This document shows positions 6,429 through 13,900 of a stretch of 35,553 nt of DNA, piece by piece. The DNA comes from a virus. The DNA lies in IMG/VR virus record IMGVR_UViG_3300007735_000663, positions 1 to 35,553 of that record; one strand, given 5' to 3'. Each line of letters begins with the position of its first letter. Position 1 is the stretch's first letter. The notes under the pieces were generated by a model that had not been told where the DNA came from, did no database searches, and worked only from the letters and a program-made list of their open reading frames with translations. The position numbers were made by a program, and so were the translations under genes.

Positions 6429-8381
6429 ATGGCACTTGTTAACCCTCAGATCGCAATGTCGTACCGGCCCACGGTCGAGTACCAGCCGCGCAACGCGCTG
6501 GCCGAGTACGCACAGATTCAAAGCATTGTTGGTGGTCAGCGTCAGGCTGAGATGGCCGACATGCAGATGGAAGCCTTGCGCCGCGAGCGAGATGCGCTGG
6601 GGCAAATTCAAGCGGCGATTGTCGCCAAAGGCGGGCCGCCCGATCTTGAGGCTGCTGCCGATGCAATGATCAAAACCGGCCGGCCCGAGTACTTGACTCA
6701 AGGCATGGCTATTCGTACAGCCCTTCGCAATCAACGCGAGGCTGAAGCATATCGCAGGGACTTTGGTGGTGGCGCTGCACCCGCAAACGCATTAGTAGCC
6801 CCCGCCGCCGCCGCCGCGCCCGCGCCTCAAGGCGAACTTGTCGCCGCGCCGATTCTGCCGTCTACAGTTACTGCGCGCGACATCCCGCCGGTCGGGGGTG
6901 CGGGCGCGCTACAAGCACAGCCTCTATATTCAATGAATGACCAAAGTTTGGCTAATTTGCCCGGCGATGTTCAAAACTCAATTCGAATAAAACTTGAGGA
7001 TGCGGCGCGTTTGCGTGCTGACACAACGGACCCACAAAGCGCAAGAGCAGCCAGCCGCCGCAGCCAAGCTGAAATGCTTGAAAATCAAGCCGCGCGGCTT
7101 TTGATGGCGAATAAACCAGGCATGGAAATTACTGGCGGGCCAGATAAAGATGCGATTGCTCAACAAAAATTTAACGCCCCGTTTTACCTCGCTCTTCCAG
7201 AAAATCAAAGGGCGGTAGTTGATAGAGAATTTGACCTTGCGCGTGACAAAGCGCTACTTGCACAAGCCACGCAAAGTCTGGGTTTTCAAGTTACCCCTGC
7301 TAACGCTCTCGCGCCTGCTGCTGCGCCGGTTGTCAACGCAATGGTTGCGCCTGCTGCCGTGCCCACTGCTGCCGTGCCCGTTGCCGCTGCTGCTGCCGCG
7401 CCAGACGCCAACGCCATTCGACTCAGGGCATTGGAAGCGCAATATCGTCGGATTGGGAACAACCCCGAACTGGCGAGTGAAAAAGCGCTGGTGCTCAAAC
7501 AGATTGAAGATGTCCAAGCGACTATTCGTGCTGAGAACATTAAAGCGCCCGAAACTAAGTTGATGCGCGACTTGAACATTCCGATCACTGAAGCTGGGTT
7601 TGCTCAGTTGCAACGGCTTAAAGAAAATCCGGGTGAACTTACGCGGCTGCTTGATAGGCTGAATTTGCCTCCTGCCGATAGGCGCAGAATTGAGTTGCAA
7701 GCAGTGCAAAAACTGACTACGCACGCGCCGCCGACACAACTAAGCGTCACCAACGTACGGGAAAAAGCTGAAGCCGGCGAATACGGAAAATTGCTTGTTG
7801 ATCAATACAAAGCTATTTCTAACGCCGCCACATTGGCTACCAAATCACTTCCGTCGTTTGAAACTCAAGCCAAAATTCTTGATGACGGATTTACTACTGG
7901 TTTTGGAACCGGAGCCATAAAAGCTGGCGCGTCTATTCTCAGTGCTTTGGGCGTGCCCGAAGCAGAAAAATTTGCTTCAAACGCAGAGACATTTCTTGCT
8001 GCTACACAAAACGCAGTGCTTCAAAAGCAACTTGAGCAAAAAGGTACTCAATCTACAAGCGACGCGGAGCGAATTACGCAAACCGGCGCGCAGTTGGGGA
8101 ACACTGTTCGCGGAAATCGTTTTATTATTGATGTTGCCAAAGCACAGCTTCAACGCGACATAGAGCATCGCAACTTTTACGCCGAGTGGCGTAGAGGGCC
8201 CGGAAAAGGCAGCTTTGATGGTGCTGAAGACGCTTGGTTCTCCGGCCCCGGCGGCAAATCGTTGTTTGACCGGCCAGAACTTAAGAAGTACGCGGCGCCA
8301 GCCGGAGCAGGAGCAGGAGCGCCTGCTGCCGCGCCGGGGTCAGTACGCAGTCAAGCTGATGCGATTTTGCAAAGGAAGTAA
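6429..8381 (+). CDS. large ejection/internal virion protein (P22 gp20-like position)
   Basis: This encodes 650 residues, starting 2 nt after the preceding stop. Two low-complexity Ala/Pro linkers (about residues 115-140 and 290-330) separate predicted coiled-coil segments. The second linker is encoded by near-perfect tandem CTGCTGCCGTGCCC units near 7350-7380. The C-terminal third is helical and ends in an RSQADAILQRK-type tail, a pattern seen in phage ejection proteins and lytic-transglycosylase-like virion proteins, although I see no catalytic motif here. DNA from roughly 6920 to 8200 is visibly richer in A/T than its flanks, suggesting module exchange. The function is assigned by position and architecture. 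Confidence 0.7.
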   Translation: MALVNPQIAMSYRPTVEYQPRNALAEYAQIQSIVGGQRQAEMADMQMEALRRERDALGQIQAAIVAKGGPPDLEAAADAMIKTGRPEYLTQGMAIRTALRNQREAEAYRRDFGGGAAPANALVAPAAAAAPAPQGELVAAPILPSTVTARDIPPVGGAGALQAQPLYSMNDQSLANLPGDVQNSIRIKLEDAARLRADTTDPQSARAASRRSQAEMLENQAARLLMANKPGMEITGGPDKDAIAQQKFNAPFYLALPENQRAVVDREFDLARDKALLAQATQSLGFQVTPANALAPAAAPVVNAMVAPAAVPTAAVPVAAAAAAPDANAIRLRALEAQYRRIGNNPELASEKALVLKQIEDVQATIRAENIKAPETKLMRDLNIPITEAGFAQLQRLKENPGELTRLLDRLNLPPADRRRIELQAVQKLTTHAPPTQLSVTNVREKAEAGEYGKLLVDQYKAISNAATLATKSLPSFETQAKILDDGFTTGFGTGAIKAGASILSALGVPEAEKFASNAETFLAATQNAVLQKQLEQKGTQSTSDAERITQTGAQLGNTVRGNRFIIDVAKAQLQRDIEHRNFYAEWRRGPGKGSFDGAEDAWFSGPGGKSLFDRPELKKYAAPAGAGAGAPAAAPGSVRSQADAILQRK

Positions 8382-8384
8382 ACG

Positions 8385-10103
8385 ATGGCTACCGCTGACG
8401 AATACGCTGCATGGATTGTAAAAAATCAATCGCTCAAGGGTACGCCTGATTTTGATACGGTCGCTAAGGCGTATCAAGAAGCAAAAGCGCTTGAGTCTCG
8501 CGCCGGCGTACCTGGCCCGCGCCAGCCGCCATCTACGTTAGACGTGGTTACCAGTGCGCCGTATAAAGCACTTGCAGGCGCAGCAGACCTGTTTTTGACC
8601 GCGCCGCAGAACGTAGCTAACCTCGCTAAGATGGCATATGGCACTGCGGTGACCGCTGCTGGCTACCCGGCTTTGGCGCCTGAAGTGACCGCGCCGCGCC
8701 AGCCGGTTACGGAAGCCTTTACGCGGGCGGGACTTATCAAGCCAACCGAAGGCATGACCACAGGTCAGCGCTTTATCGACGTTGGTCTGCAAGCCGCTAC
8801 TGGCGGCGCAATTTCGCCCGCAGCATCTTTGCGCGAAGTGGGCGCCAGCGCCCTTAAAGGTTTGGCCGCAGGCACCGCTGGTCAAGCAACTACAGAAGTG
8901 ACCGGCAGCCCCGTTGCGGGCATGGCTGTTTCGATGGCTACGCCAGCAGCTATGGTTTCGGCCGCGCAGGCTAGGCAAGCACGCTTACAGGCGCAGCAAC
9001 AGCAAAACGCCGTGCGTGACTTGACTGTTCGTCAAGGCCAAGCAGAAGGCTACGTTGTTACGCCAGGCAGCATTACACCCAGCGCGCAAAACGTGCTGAT
9101 TGAGCGTTTGGCTGGCAAGACCAGAACCCAACAAGAAGCAGCTTCGCAAAACCAGCAAGTCACTGATCGGCTGGCAAGGCGCGCGGTAGGTCTGGGTGAG
9201 AACGATCCGCTGACGCGCGCGAACATGCAACAAATCCGCAGAGATGAATACCAACGCGGGTATGCGCCGCTTAATCGCGCCGGAGCAATGCAAACGGACC
9301 AGCAATTTAACCAAGCGCTTGACAATGTGCTGGTGGCGTATACAGGGCCGGGGCGGTCTTTTCCCAACGCGATCCCCCAGCCGGTGCAAGATTTGGTCAA
9401 CAGCTATCGCGTCGGCCAATTTAATTCGGCTGACGCTGTGAGCGCCACTCGGACGCTGCGTGAGCAGGCAAACGCTAACATTCGTGCTGGCGGCGACAAC
9501 GCTTCTGTCGGCCTAGCCCAGCGCGCTATCAGCAACGCGTTGGAAGACCAGATCGAGCGTTCGCTTCAGGCAGCTAACAATCCCAACGCGCAGGCTATGC
9601 TTGACCAGTTTCGCGCGTCGCGGCAGCGTATGGCTGTTAGCCACGCCGTTGAAGATGCGATTATGGAAGGGGGCGGTTCCGTAAACGCCCGACAACTGGC
9701 AAACGATTTGCAAACGCGAAATCGCTACTTCAGCGGTGACTTGGATTTGATCGCTCGGTTTGCCAACATCGCGCGGCCTGTCATGGTGCCGCCGGGAACA
9801 ATGGGCACGCCTGGCGCCGGGTCGGTATTGGGCGCCGGGTTGGGAAGCGGCGCGGGGGCCGGCACAGCTATGCTTATGGGGCTTGGCCCTGGCGCGACGT
9901 CAACTGCTGCGATGTTGGGTGCTGCGGCACCAAGCGTAGTTTCCGCTGGCGCTCGGCGGTATCTGTTGTCGCCGATGGGCCAAGAAAGAGCGTTGCCGTC
10001 ATATGATCGTTACGCCAATCAGCCGCTAAACAACGCGCTGCTGTCTACGTTTATGGGCATTCCAACATACACTACGCAAACTCAAAACGCCCTTGCCCCT
10101 TGA
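8385..10103 (+). CDS. ejection protein (P22 gp16-like position)
   Basis: This encodes 572 residues, with AAAGGA at about 8371-8376 as ribosome binding site. The first 40 residues contain a conserved AAWIVKNQSLKGTPDF motif that often opens podovirus ejection proteins. A Gly/Ala-rich hydrophobic stretch at about 125-200 and another at about 460-530 could insert in membranes. The centre (about 200-450) is a long Gln/Arg/Ala helical region. This fits the third component of a P22-type ejectosome. The gene ends where the lysis cassette begins, with TGA overlapping a TTG codon that could extend the next gene. Confidence 0.74.
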   Translation: MATADEYAAWIVKNQSLKGTPDFDTVAKAYQEAKALESRAGVPGPRQPPSTLDVVTSAPYKALAGAADLFLTAPQNVANLAKMAYGTAVTAAGYPALAPEVTAPRQPVTEAFTRAGLIKPTEGMTTGQRFIDVGLQAATGGAISPAASLREVGASALKGLAAGTAGQATTEVTGSPVAGMAVSMATPAAMVSAAQARQARLQAQQQQNAVRDLTVRQGQAEGYVVTPGSITPSAQNVLIERLAGKTRTQQEAASQNQQVTDRLARRAVGLGENDPLTRANMQQIRRDEYQRGYAPLNRAGAMQTDQQFNQALDNVLVAYTGPGRSFPNAIPQPVQDLVNSYRVGQFNSADAVSATRTLREQANANIRAGGDNASVGLAQRAISNALEDQIERSLQAANNPNAQAMLDQFRASRQRMAVSHAVEDAIMEGGGSVNARQLANDLQTRNRYFSGDLDLIARFANIARPVMVPPGTMGTPGAGSVLGAGLGSGAGAGTAMLMGLGPGATSTAAMLGAAAPSVVSAGARRYLLSPMGQERALPSYDRYANQPLNNALLSTFMGIPTYTTQTQNALAP

Positions 10104-10105
10104 TC

Positions 10106-10327
10106 ATGGACTACCAAATACTTTTCAACATCGCCGTCGCCGTCGCTGGGTTTTTTGGGGGCTGGACGCTCAACCGCATCTACCAGGCCATCGACCGGCT
10201 TGACCAAGATGTGCGCCAGATGCCCGCGCAGTATGTTTCGCGGGACGACTATCGCAACGACATTCGCGACATCCGCGACATCCTTGGCAAGATTTTCGAC
10301 AAGCTGGACAACAAGGCTGATCGATGA
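10106..10327 (+). CDS. one-helix membrane protein of the lysis cassette
   Basis: This encodes 73 residues from ATG 10106; a TTG at 10100 could add two residues. One hydrophobic segment (about residues 4-20, LFNIAVAVAGFFGGWTL) is followed by a charged helical tail with repeated DIRDIRDILGKIFDKLD heptads, giving an N-out or N-in single-pass protein with a coiled coil. The stop overlaps the endolysin start by ATGA. Position and shape fit an i-spanin-like or accessory holin protein, but no outer-membrane partner is visible. The start lacks a clear ribosome binding site. Confidence 0.7.
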   Translation: MDYQILFNIAVAVAGFFGGWTLNRIYQAIDRLDQDVRQMPAQYVSRDDYRNDIRDIRDILGKIFDKLDNKADR

Positions 10328-10800
10328 ACTTTCTGACCGCCTTCGAGAAGCTGCTGAAGCACGAAGGTGGGTTCAGCAACCATAAAGATGACAAAGGCGG
10401 GGCTACCCGCTACGGAGTCACTGAGGCCGTGGCCCGCGAAGCAGGCTATCGTGGCGACATGCGCGAGTTGCCGCTCGATCTGGCGCAGCGCATCTACAAG
10501 GATAAGTACTGGGACGCTGTGCAGGCCGAATTGCTACCACCAGACGTGCGCTACATTGTCTTCGACGGCGCCGTCAACTCCGGCGTGGCTCAATCGGCCA
10601 AGTGGCTCCAGCGCGCTTGCGGCGCCAAGGACGATGGCATCATTGGCCCGCAAACTATCCGTGCGGCCAACTCGCTTTCCACCGACGGGATTAAGCGCAA
10701 GATGTTGGCCCAGCGCTTGCGCTTTATGGCAACGCTTGCCAACTGGCCCGCGTTCGGGCGGGGCTGGGCCAATCGTATCGCTGATTTAATGGAGACCTAA
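10324..10800 (+). CDS. endolysin, glycoside hydrolase 108-type muramidase
   Basis: This encodes 158 residues. The N-terminus carries the GH108 signature LLKHEGGFSNHKDDKGGATRYGVT; Glu14 in His-Glu-Gly-Gly is the expected catalytic residue. The C-terminal part (about 75-150) resembles the small peptidoglycan-binding domain paired with GH108, with a DGIIGPQTIRAAN-type motif. Its length is typical of the family. No signal peptide is visible, so export should depend on a holin, and a holin-like gene follows 1 nt after the stop. The protein would cleave peptidoglycan between MurNAc and GlcNAc at the end of infection. Confidence 0.9.
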   Translation: MNFLTAFEKLLKHEGGFSNHKDDKGGATRYGVTEAVAREAGYRGDMRELPLDLAQRIYKDKYWDAVQAELLPPDVRYIVFDGAVNSGVAQSAKWLQRACGAKDDGIIGPQTIRAANSLSTDGIKRKMLAQRLRFMATLANWPAFGRGWANRIADLMET

Positions 10801-10801
10801 C

Positions 10802-10984
10802 ATGAACGCAACCATCATTCAAGCCCTTGTGCGCCATCTGCTGACCACCGTTGGTGGCGGCTTTCTTGTGTCCTTCGGCCTTGCTGGGGCTACGCTAGAC
10901 GCCGTGGTGGGCGCCGTGTCCACGCTGGCCGGCGTGGCGTGGTCAGTCTACGACAAGCGCCGCCAGCAACCCAGTGTAAATTAA
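10802..10984 (+). CDS. holin-like small membrane protein
   Basis: This encodes 60 residues, with GGAGA at about 10790-10794 as ribosome binding site. Two hydrophobic stretches (about 14-30 and 32-48) with Gly and Ala, a short turn, and a basic C-terminus (YDKRRQQP) give the shape of a small class II holin. The N-terminal ALVRHLLTTVGG segment resembles the Pam3 gp28 family of putative holins, as far as I recall. It directly follows the endolysin. The last 42 nt overlap a convergent minus-strand gene, and a terminator-like hairpin begins 2 nt after the stop. Confidence 0.8.
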   Translation: MNATIIQALVRHLLTTVGGGFLVSFGLAGATLDAVVGAVSTLAGVAWSVYDKRRQQPSVN

Positions 10985-11131
10985 CAGCAGCATCGCCCAA
11001 GCTGCTTTTTTAAGCAGCCGGGGCAAACTGCTCGGCGGCAAGGGCGCTGCCGCCGGATACCGCGCGCCTACGCGTGCCACTCGCGCCGGGCAGTTGCGGC
11101 CTTGTGTGCAGTTGTAGTCGCAGCAGTTCAT
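10943..11131 (-). CDS. small Cys-rich protein with C-terminal membrane helix
   Basis: This encodes 62 residues. The N-terminus MNCCDYNCTQGRNCPARV contains four Cys residues in a pattern I have seen in other phage small-gene clusters. A hydrophobic segment follows at about 44-60 (WAMLLLIYTGLLAALVV). It is the last gene of the minus operon and starts in an ATGA overlap with the gene upstream. The 3' end runs antisense into the holin-like gene by 42 nt. The function is unknown. The Cys-containing end would be cytoplasmic or periplasmic depending on topology, which cannot be decided here. Confidence 0.66.
   Translation of the reverse strand: MNCCDYNCTQGRNCPARVARVGARYPAAAPLPPSSLPRLLKKAAWAMLLLIYTGLLAALVVD
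10987..11018 (+). terminator. terminator after the lysis cassette
   Basis: GCAGC (10987-10991) pairs with GCTGC (11001-11005), followed directly by six T residues, a plausible intrinsic terminator for the plus-strand late operon. The same GCTGCTT can instead pair with AAGCAGC at 11012-11018, forming a hairpin usable on either strand. The element lies inside the 3' end of a convergent minus-strand gene. Confidence 0.6.
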
Positions 11132-11307
11132 TTGCGAAGTACCTCCCGATAGGCATTTATAGCCGTCTTGAGGTCTTGTTGCAAGCGCGCAATCTCATCC
11201 TGCTGTTCCTGCATCTTCGCGTAAGCGTCGTGGGCAAATTTCGCCAGCGTCGCTGGCTGCCAACTTTGGAAGTCTGGCACGTTCTTCAGTGAAAAATCTG
11301 TGCTCAT
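11128..11307 (-). CDS. small coiled-coil protein
   Basis: This encodes 59 residues from ATG 11307, which forms an ATGA overlap with the stop of the upstream gene. A longer frame reaches back to 11334 but lacks that coupling. The sequence has a short N-terminal part with a PDFQSWQPATLAKFA motif, then a coiled-coil heptad region (KMQEQQDEIARLQQDLK). It shares 113 nt with the Cys-motif gene at 11195-11395 in another frame on the same strand. No function is known. Such proteins are common in phage accessory operons. Confidence 0.7.
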   Translation of the reverse strand: MSTDFSLKNVPDFQSWQPATLAKFAHDAYAKMQEQQDEIARLQQDLKTAINAYREVLRK

Positions 11308-11395
11308 TGCCGCACACTCTCGATCTCTGGACAAACCCGTCTTTCTGTCTCGTCAATTTTACTTCTGTCCAAACTCCGCAGATCGGGCATTTCAT
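11195..11395 (-). CDS. NrdR-like zinc-finger small protein
   Basis: This encodes 66 residues from ATG 11395, with GGAGG 7-8 nt upstream. The frame is open back to 11413. The first 42 residues carry Cys-Pro-x-Cys near the start and Arg-x-Cys-x4-His-Arg-Phe-Phe-Thr-x-Glu, the pattern of the zinc ribbon of the NrdR repressor and of its short phage relatives. NrdR regulates ribonucleotide reductase genes; this protein lacks the ATP-cone, so any DNA-binding role is speculative. The gene overlaps the upstream gene by 92 nt and the downstream gene by 113 nt, which is exceptional even here. The last 25 residues are probably non-conserved. Confidence 0.68.
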   Translation of the reverse strand: MKCPICGVWTEVKLTRQKDGFVQRSRVCGNEHRFFTEERARLPKLAASDAGEICPRRLREDAGTAG

Positions 11396-11492
11396 TGAGT
11401 GGCCTCCAGCCAAATTTACGCCAAGTTGCTTGAATGTCCGTCGCCGCTGCCGGCACGTACTTGAAGTTGGGGTCTAGGATACGTGATTTCAT
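11304..11492 (-). CDS. conserved small phage protein
   Basis: This encodes 62 residues. The first 35 residues open with MKSRILDPNFKYVPA and include ATWRKFGWRPL. They match a recurrent small phage protein that I recognise but cannot name functionally. The C-terminal 27 residues overlap the NrdR-like frame and are likely unconstrained. The start is in an ATGA overlap with the gene at 11489-11776, with GGTGG upstream. It is part of the tightly coupled minus operon. Confidence 0.7.
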   Translation of the reverse strand: MKSRILDPNFKYVPAAATDIQATWRKFGWRPLNEMPDLRSLDRSKIDETERRVCPEIESVRQ

Positions 11493-11776
11493 TCGGCCAC
11501 CTCATATGTCATGTCAAAGATGTCAGGCTTGCACGGGTAGTGCTCGCCCTTCACGCCGGTGATGATCCAGTCTCCTGGCGTTACTTCATGCCATCCCTCA
11601 AGCGTGGCAATAGCAGGCTTTTTAATGCAGCCGAAGATGTTGATGCTGTCCGGGTCTCCAGGTGCCCATCGAACCTTTCCCCAAGCATCAAACCAGCACA
11701 TGAGAACGTGAGGATGGTCGCCATCTTTAGACCACTGCGTGGCCTCGATGACCACGGGTTTCTTTCGAAATTTCAT
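11489..11776 (-). CDS. conserved phage protein with PGDWIITGVKGE motif
   Basis: This encodes 95 residues, with GGAGG 7 nt upstream of ATG 11776. The opening MKFRKKPVVIEA and the C-terminal PGDWIITGVKGEHYPCKPDIF belong to a small protein family found very widely in phages and prophages of proteobacteria, with no established biochemical role that I know of. The composition suggests a compact alpha/beta fold with no membrane segment. It lies mid-operon with ATGA overlaps on both sides. Confidence 0.85.
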   Translation of the reverse strand: MKFRKKPVVIEATQWSKDGDHPHVLMCWFDAWGKVRWAPGDPDSINIFGCIKKPAIATLEGWHEVTPGDWIITGVKGEHYPCKPDIFDMTYEVAE

Positions 11777-11955
11777 TTAACAGCCTCCTTCATAAGCTCA
11801 ATTCTCTCCCGCGCCGAGCGCAGCATGGTGTAGCGCTGGTGCAGCCGCTCTAGGAACACCACGCGCTTGGGGCCTTGGCGCTCCTGCGTCAGCAGCTCCA
11901 GCACCTCGTCTTCACTTAGCATGTTTAGCTTTTTGTTTAGCTCGCGCCAGTTCAT
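11773..11955 (-). CDS. small helical protein
   Basis: This encodes 60 residues that are charged and helical throughout (NWRELNKKLNMLSEDEVLELL, then RVVFLERLHQRYTMLRSARERI). GGAG lies 8 nt upstream of ATG 11955. It resembles short phage proteins that mimic the arrangement of helix-turn-helix or antirestriction peptides, but no specific family is recognised. The stop overlaps the next start as ATGA. Upstream it overlaps the 3' end of the 56-residue gene by 44 nt. Confidence 0.68.
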   Translation of the reverse strand: MNWRELNKKLNMLSEDEVLELLTQERQGPKRVVFLERLHQRYTMLRSARERIELMKEAVK

Positions 11956-12082
11956 TTTTCTTCTCCAGTTGATCCAACGATTTCTTTAGCCGCTCCATCA
12001 GGCGCAGGGCTTGGTTGTACTGCTTGACGGCGATGCGAAACTGCGCCTTCGTCGAGCGGATACGGTCTTGTAGTGTGTTCAT
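11912..12082 (-). CDS. small basic coiled-coil protein
   Basis: This encodes 56 residues, beginning MNTLQDRIRSTKAQF and ending in a Lys/Ala-rich tail. The start ATG at 12082 overlaps the helicase stop as ATGA, and GGAGAG lies 6 nt upstream within the helicase gene. It is helical and strongly basic (KSLDQLEKKNELARAKQK), so nucleic-acid contact is possible. Its close coupling to the helicase makes it a candidate partner. I know of no homologue. Confidence 0.62.
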   Translation of the reverse strand: MNTLQDRIRSTKAQFRIAVKQYNQALRLMERLKKSLDQLEKKNELARAKQKAKHAK

Positions 12083-13365
12083 TTCAGACTCTCCATTGCA
12101 ATGTCACTGATCGCCCGCTTGTCGTGCAGCGCGGCCCATATTTTCTCGTCAACCGTCTGGTTGGCGAGCATCACGTAGCACCAGACGTCGTGGCGCTGCC
12201 CGGATCGGTGCAGGCGCCCGTTGGCCTGCTCGAACAGTTCGAGGGACCAAGGCAGACTGAGCCAGACGATGTGGTGGCCGCCGTGCTGGAGGTTGAGTCC
12301 GTGTCCGGCTGACTTGGGGTGCAGGCATAGAAGGCGTACTCGTCCGGCGTTCCAGTCATCAATGCTGTCAACTGTTCGCGCGTGAGGGAAACGTCGTTGT
12401 AGTTCATGCAGTTCCTCTATGAAGTTGTAAAAGACGATAGTGTTGGCCTGCTGGTTCTCGGCCAGCAGTTCCTCCAGCCGGTCAAACTTGTGCCCGCTGA
12501 ACCAGACTGGCTCTGGCGCGTAGACAAAGCCTGCGGCCATCTGCGACAGCTTTTGCGTCACCACGGCGGCGTTGACGGCCACGGCGGTTGCGTCGGGAAA
12601 GCGCGTCACAAAGTCTTTTTTCATGTCCTCATAGGGCTTGCGGTCGGGCAAGTCCATCCGCACCTCGACCGTGTGCAGCGGCGGCAGCTTGTCCTTGTAC
12701 TCGCCCGGCTCCAGCACGAAGGTGGCCGGCTTGATCCGCTCCATGACCAACTCCAGCGAGCCTGGGCGCGGCTGCCAGTCGTTGAACTCGCGGTTGACAA
12801 GGTAGAAGTACTGCTGCTGGAACGCGCCCTTGCTGCGGCCGAGCAGGCGCTGGTCGATGATCTTGCACTGCCCGAAGACGTCCTCCAAGCCGTTGCTGGT
12901 GAACGAGCCGGTCAAACCCCAGCGGATGGGGAACTGGTCGATGACTTTGTTTAGCGCCTTAAACCGAGCGCCTGACGGGTTCTTCAGGCGTGTCAATTCG
13001 TCGAACACGATGCCGTCGAACGTGGTCAGGTTCTGCTCGGCCAGCCACTGGAGGTTGTCGTAGTTGGTCACCACGATCTCCGACCAGTAGTCCATCGCCG
13101 TCTTGCGCTGCTGGGGCGTGCCAACGGCCACGCGCAGCTTTAGCTCAGGCGCCCATTTGGGCTGCTCCTGCGGCCAGACGCTGGTGGCGACCCGCAGCGG
13201 GGCGACGACGAGGAACCGCCTGACGTGCCCGTCGCGGATCATGTCGCGCATGGCCGCGAGCGTGATCGCCGTCTTGCCGGCACCGACCGGCGCCAAAATC
13301 ATGGCGCGGTCGTGCTCGAACAGGAAGTCAGCCGCCTGCTCTTGATAGGGTCTTAATGAACTCAT
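12079..13365 (-). CDS. SNF2-type DEAD-like helicase
   Basis: This encodes 428 residues from ATG 13365. The frame is open to 13599, but that extension reads antisense-like over the nuclease gene. Visible motifs are RPYQEQAADFL (Q-like motif), Walker A GAGKT at residues 28-32, APLRVATSVWP (Ia), TNYDNL (Ib-like), DELT at 122-125 (Walker B), LTGSF (III), and a C-terminal domain with GHGLNLQHG and GRLHRSGQ (V and VI). This is a compact phage SNF2-like superfamily 2 translocase. The gene overlaps a VRR-NUC nuclease by 38 nt upstream, a common phage pairing suggesting joint work on branched or recombining DNA. Confidence 0.88.
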   Translation of the reverse strand: MSSLRPYQEQAADFLFEHDRAMILAPVGAGKTAITLAAMRDMIRDGHVRRFLVVAPLRVATSVWPQEQPKWAPELKLRVAVGTPQQRKTAMDYWSEIVVTNYDNLQWLAEQNLTTFDGIVFDELTRLKNPSGARFKALNKVIDQFPIRWGLTGSFTSNGLEDVFGQCKIIDQRLLGRSKGAFQQQYFYLVNREFNDWQPRPGSLELVMERIKPATFVLEPGEYKDKLPPLHTVEVRMDLPDRKPYEDMKKDFVTRFPDATAVAVNAAVVTQKLSQMAAGFVYAPEPVWFSGHKFDRLEELLAENQQANTIVFYNFIEELHELQRRFPHARTVDSIDDWNAGRVRLLCLHPKSAGHGLNLQHGGHHIVWLSLPWSLELFEQANGRLHRSGQRHDVWCYVMLANQTVDEKIWAALHDKRAISDIAMESLK

Positions 13366-13615
13366 CGACGTGCTCTTTTGACCACAGACAGGCGTAGTTT
13401 TGACGCAACAGTGCCATGTCGGACTGGAAGATTTTCTGTAACTCAGACAGCCGGCCACCGGGCGCTTTGAGTTCCACGAACCATGTGCTGCCGTCGGGCA
13501 GGCACACCACGCGGTCGGCCACGCCTCGGTGCGCGGGGCTGGTGAACTTGTACGCCATGCCGCCGACAGCCTTGACCTGGGCGACAAAGTACTTCTCAAT
13601 GGTGGACTCTTTCAA
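13328..13615 (-). CDS. VRR-NUC domain nuclease
   Basis: This encodes 95 residues. The frame allows GTG at 13621, but TTG at 13615 has GGAGG at 13626-13622 with a 6-nt spacer and forms a TTGA overlap with the previous stop, so TTG is preferred. Motifs are HRGVADRVV (catalytic Asp in G-V-x-D), then WFVELKAPGG with Glu-x-Lys, and a C-terminal Gln-rich helix (ELQKIFQ). This is the PD-(D/E)xK fold of stand-alone VRR-NUC proteins, which cleave branched DNA in characterised members. It is encoded next to an SNF2-type helicase. Confidence 0.88.
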   Translation of the reverse strand: MKESTIEKYFVAQVKAVGGMAYKFTSPAHRGVADRVVCLPDGSTWFVELKAPGGRLSELQKIFQSDMALLRQNYACLWSKEHVDEFIKTLSRAGG

Positions 13616-13809
13616 TTCCACCCTCCGGGCCAGTCATCAAACAGCATCCCGTCGGGCTTGATCTCGTCAAGCACCTTATCTACCGCCTCTAGCGCCCGCC
13701 TTGTTTTGATCTCGTCGATTGGAAAGGGCAGCGTTGCTAGGTGCAGGGCTTCTTGCGCCAGCTTCAGCGCATTGATCACTGATTCGCGGTCAGTAAGGGG
13801 CTGGCTCAT
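13612..13809 (-). CDS. small helical conserved phage protein
   Basis: This encodes 65 residues from ATG 13809, with AGGA 6-7 nt upstream; an ATG at 13830 is possible but lacks a ribosome binding site. The sequence is mainly helical, with an EALHLATLPFPIDEIKTRRALEAVDKVL-like core, and ends in Asp-Asp-Trp-Pro-Gly-Gly-Trp-Asn. It looks like the small hypothetical proteins common upstream of VRR-NUC genes. The function is unknown. The stop overlaps the nuclease start as TTGA. Confidence 0.68.
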   Translation of the reverse strand: MSQPLTDRESVINALKLAQEALHLATLPFPIDEIKTRRALEAVDKVLDEIKPDGMLFDDWPGGWN

Positions 13810-13900
13810 AGTCGTCCTTTGATGGGTCAAACTTGGCCGGCGCCGGCGGCTGGCCGGGCTTGTCCAGCGGGTTGGGGAAGGGCGGGAACGGCCAGGTCAT
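13790..13900 (-). CDS. 36-residue proline-rich peptide
   Basis: The ATG at 13900 overlaps the upstream stop as ATGA. The peptide begins MTWPFPPFPNPLDKPG and ends PAPY, with Pro at about a third of positions. Its 3' end overlaps the next gene by 20 nt. Small proline-rich peptides of this kind recur in phage accessory operons. I keep it because of the coupled start and gapless fit in the operon. No function can be proposed. Confidence 0.5.
   Translation of the reverse strand: MTWPFPPFPNPLDKPGQPPAPAKFDPSKDDYEPAPY

Noticed and set aside
7340-7400. Tandem GCTGCCGTGCCC-like repeats as a regulatory element
   Set aside because: They are in frame and encode an Ala/Pro linker of the ejection protein, so a coding explanation is sufficient.
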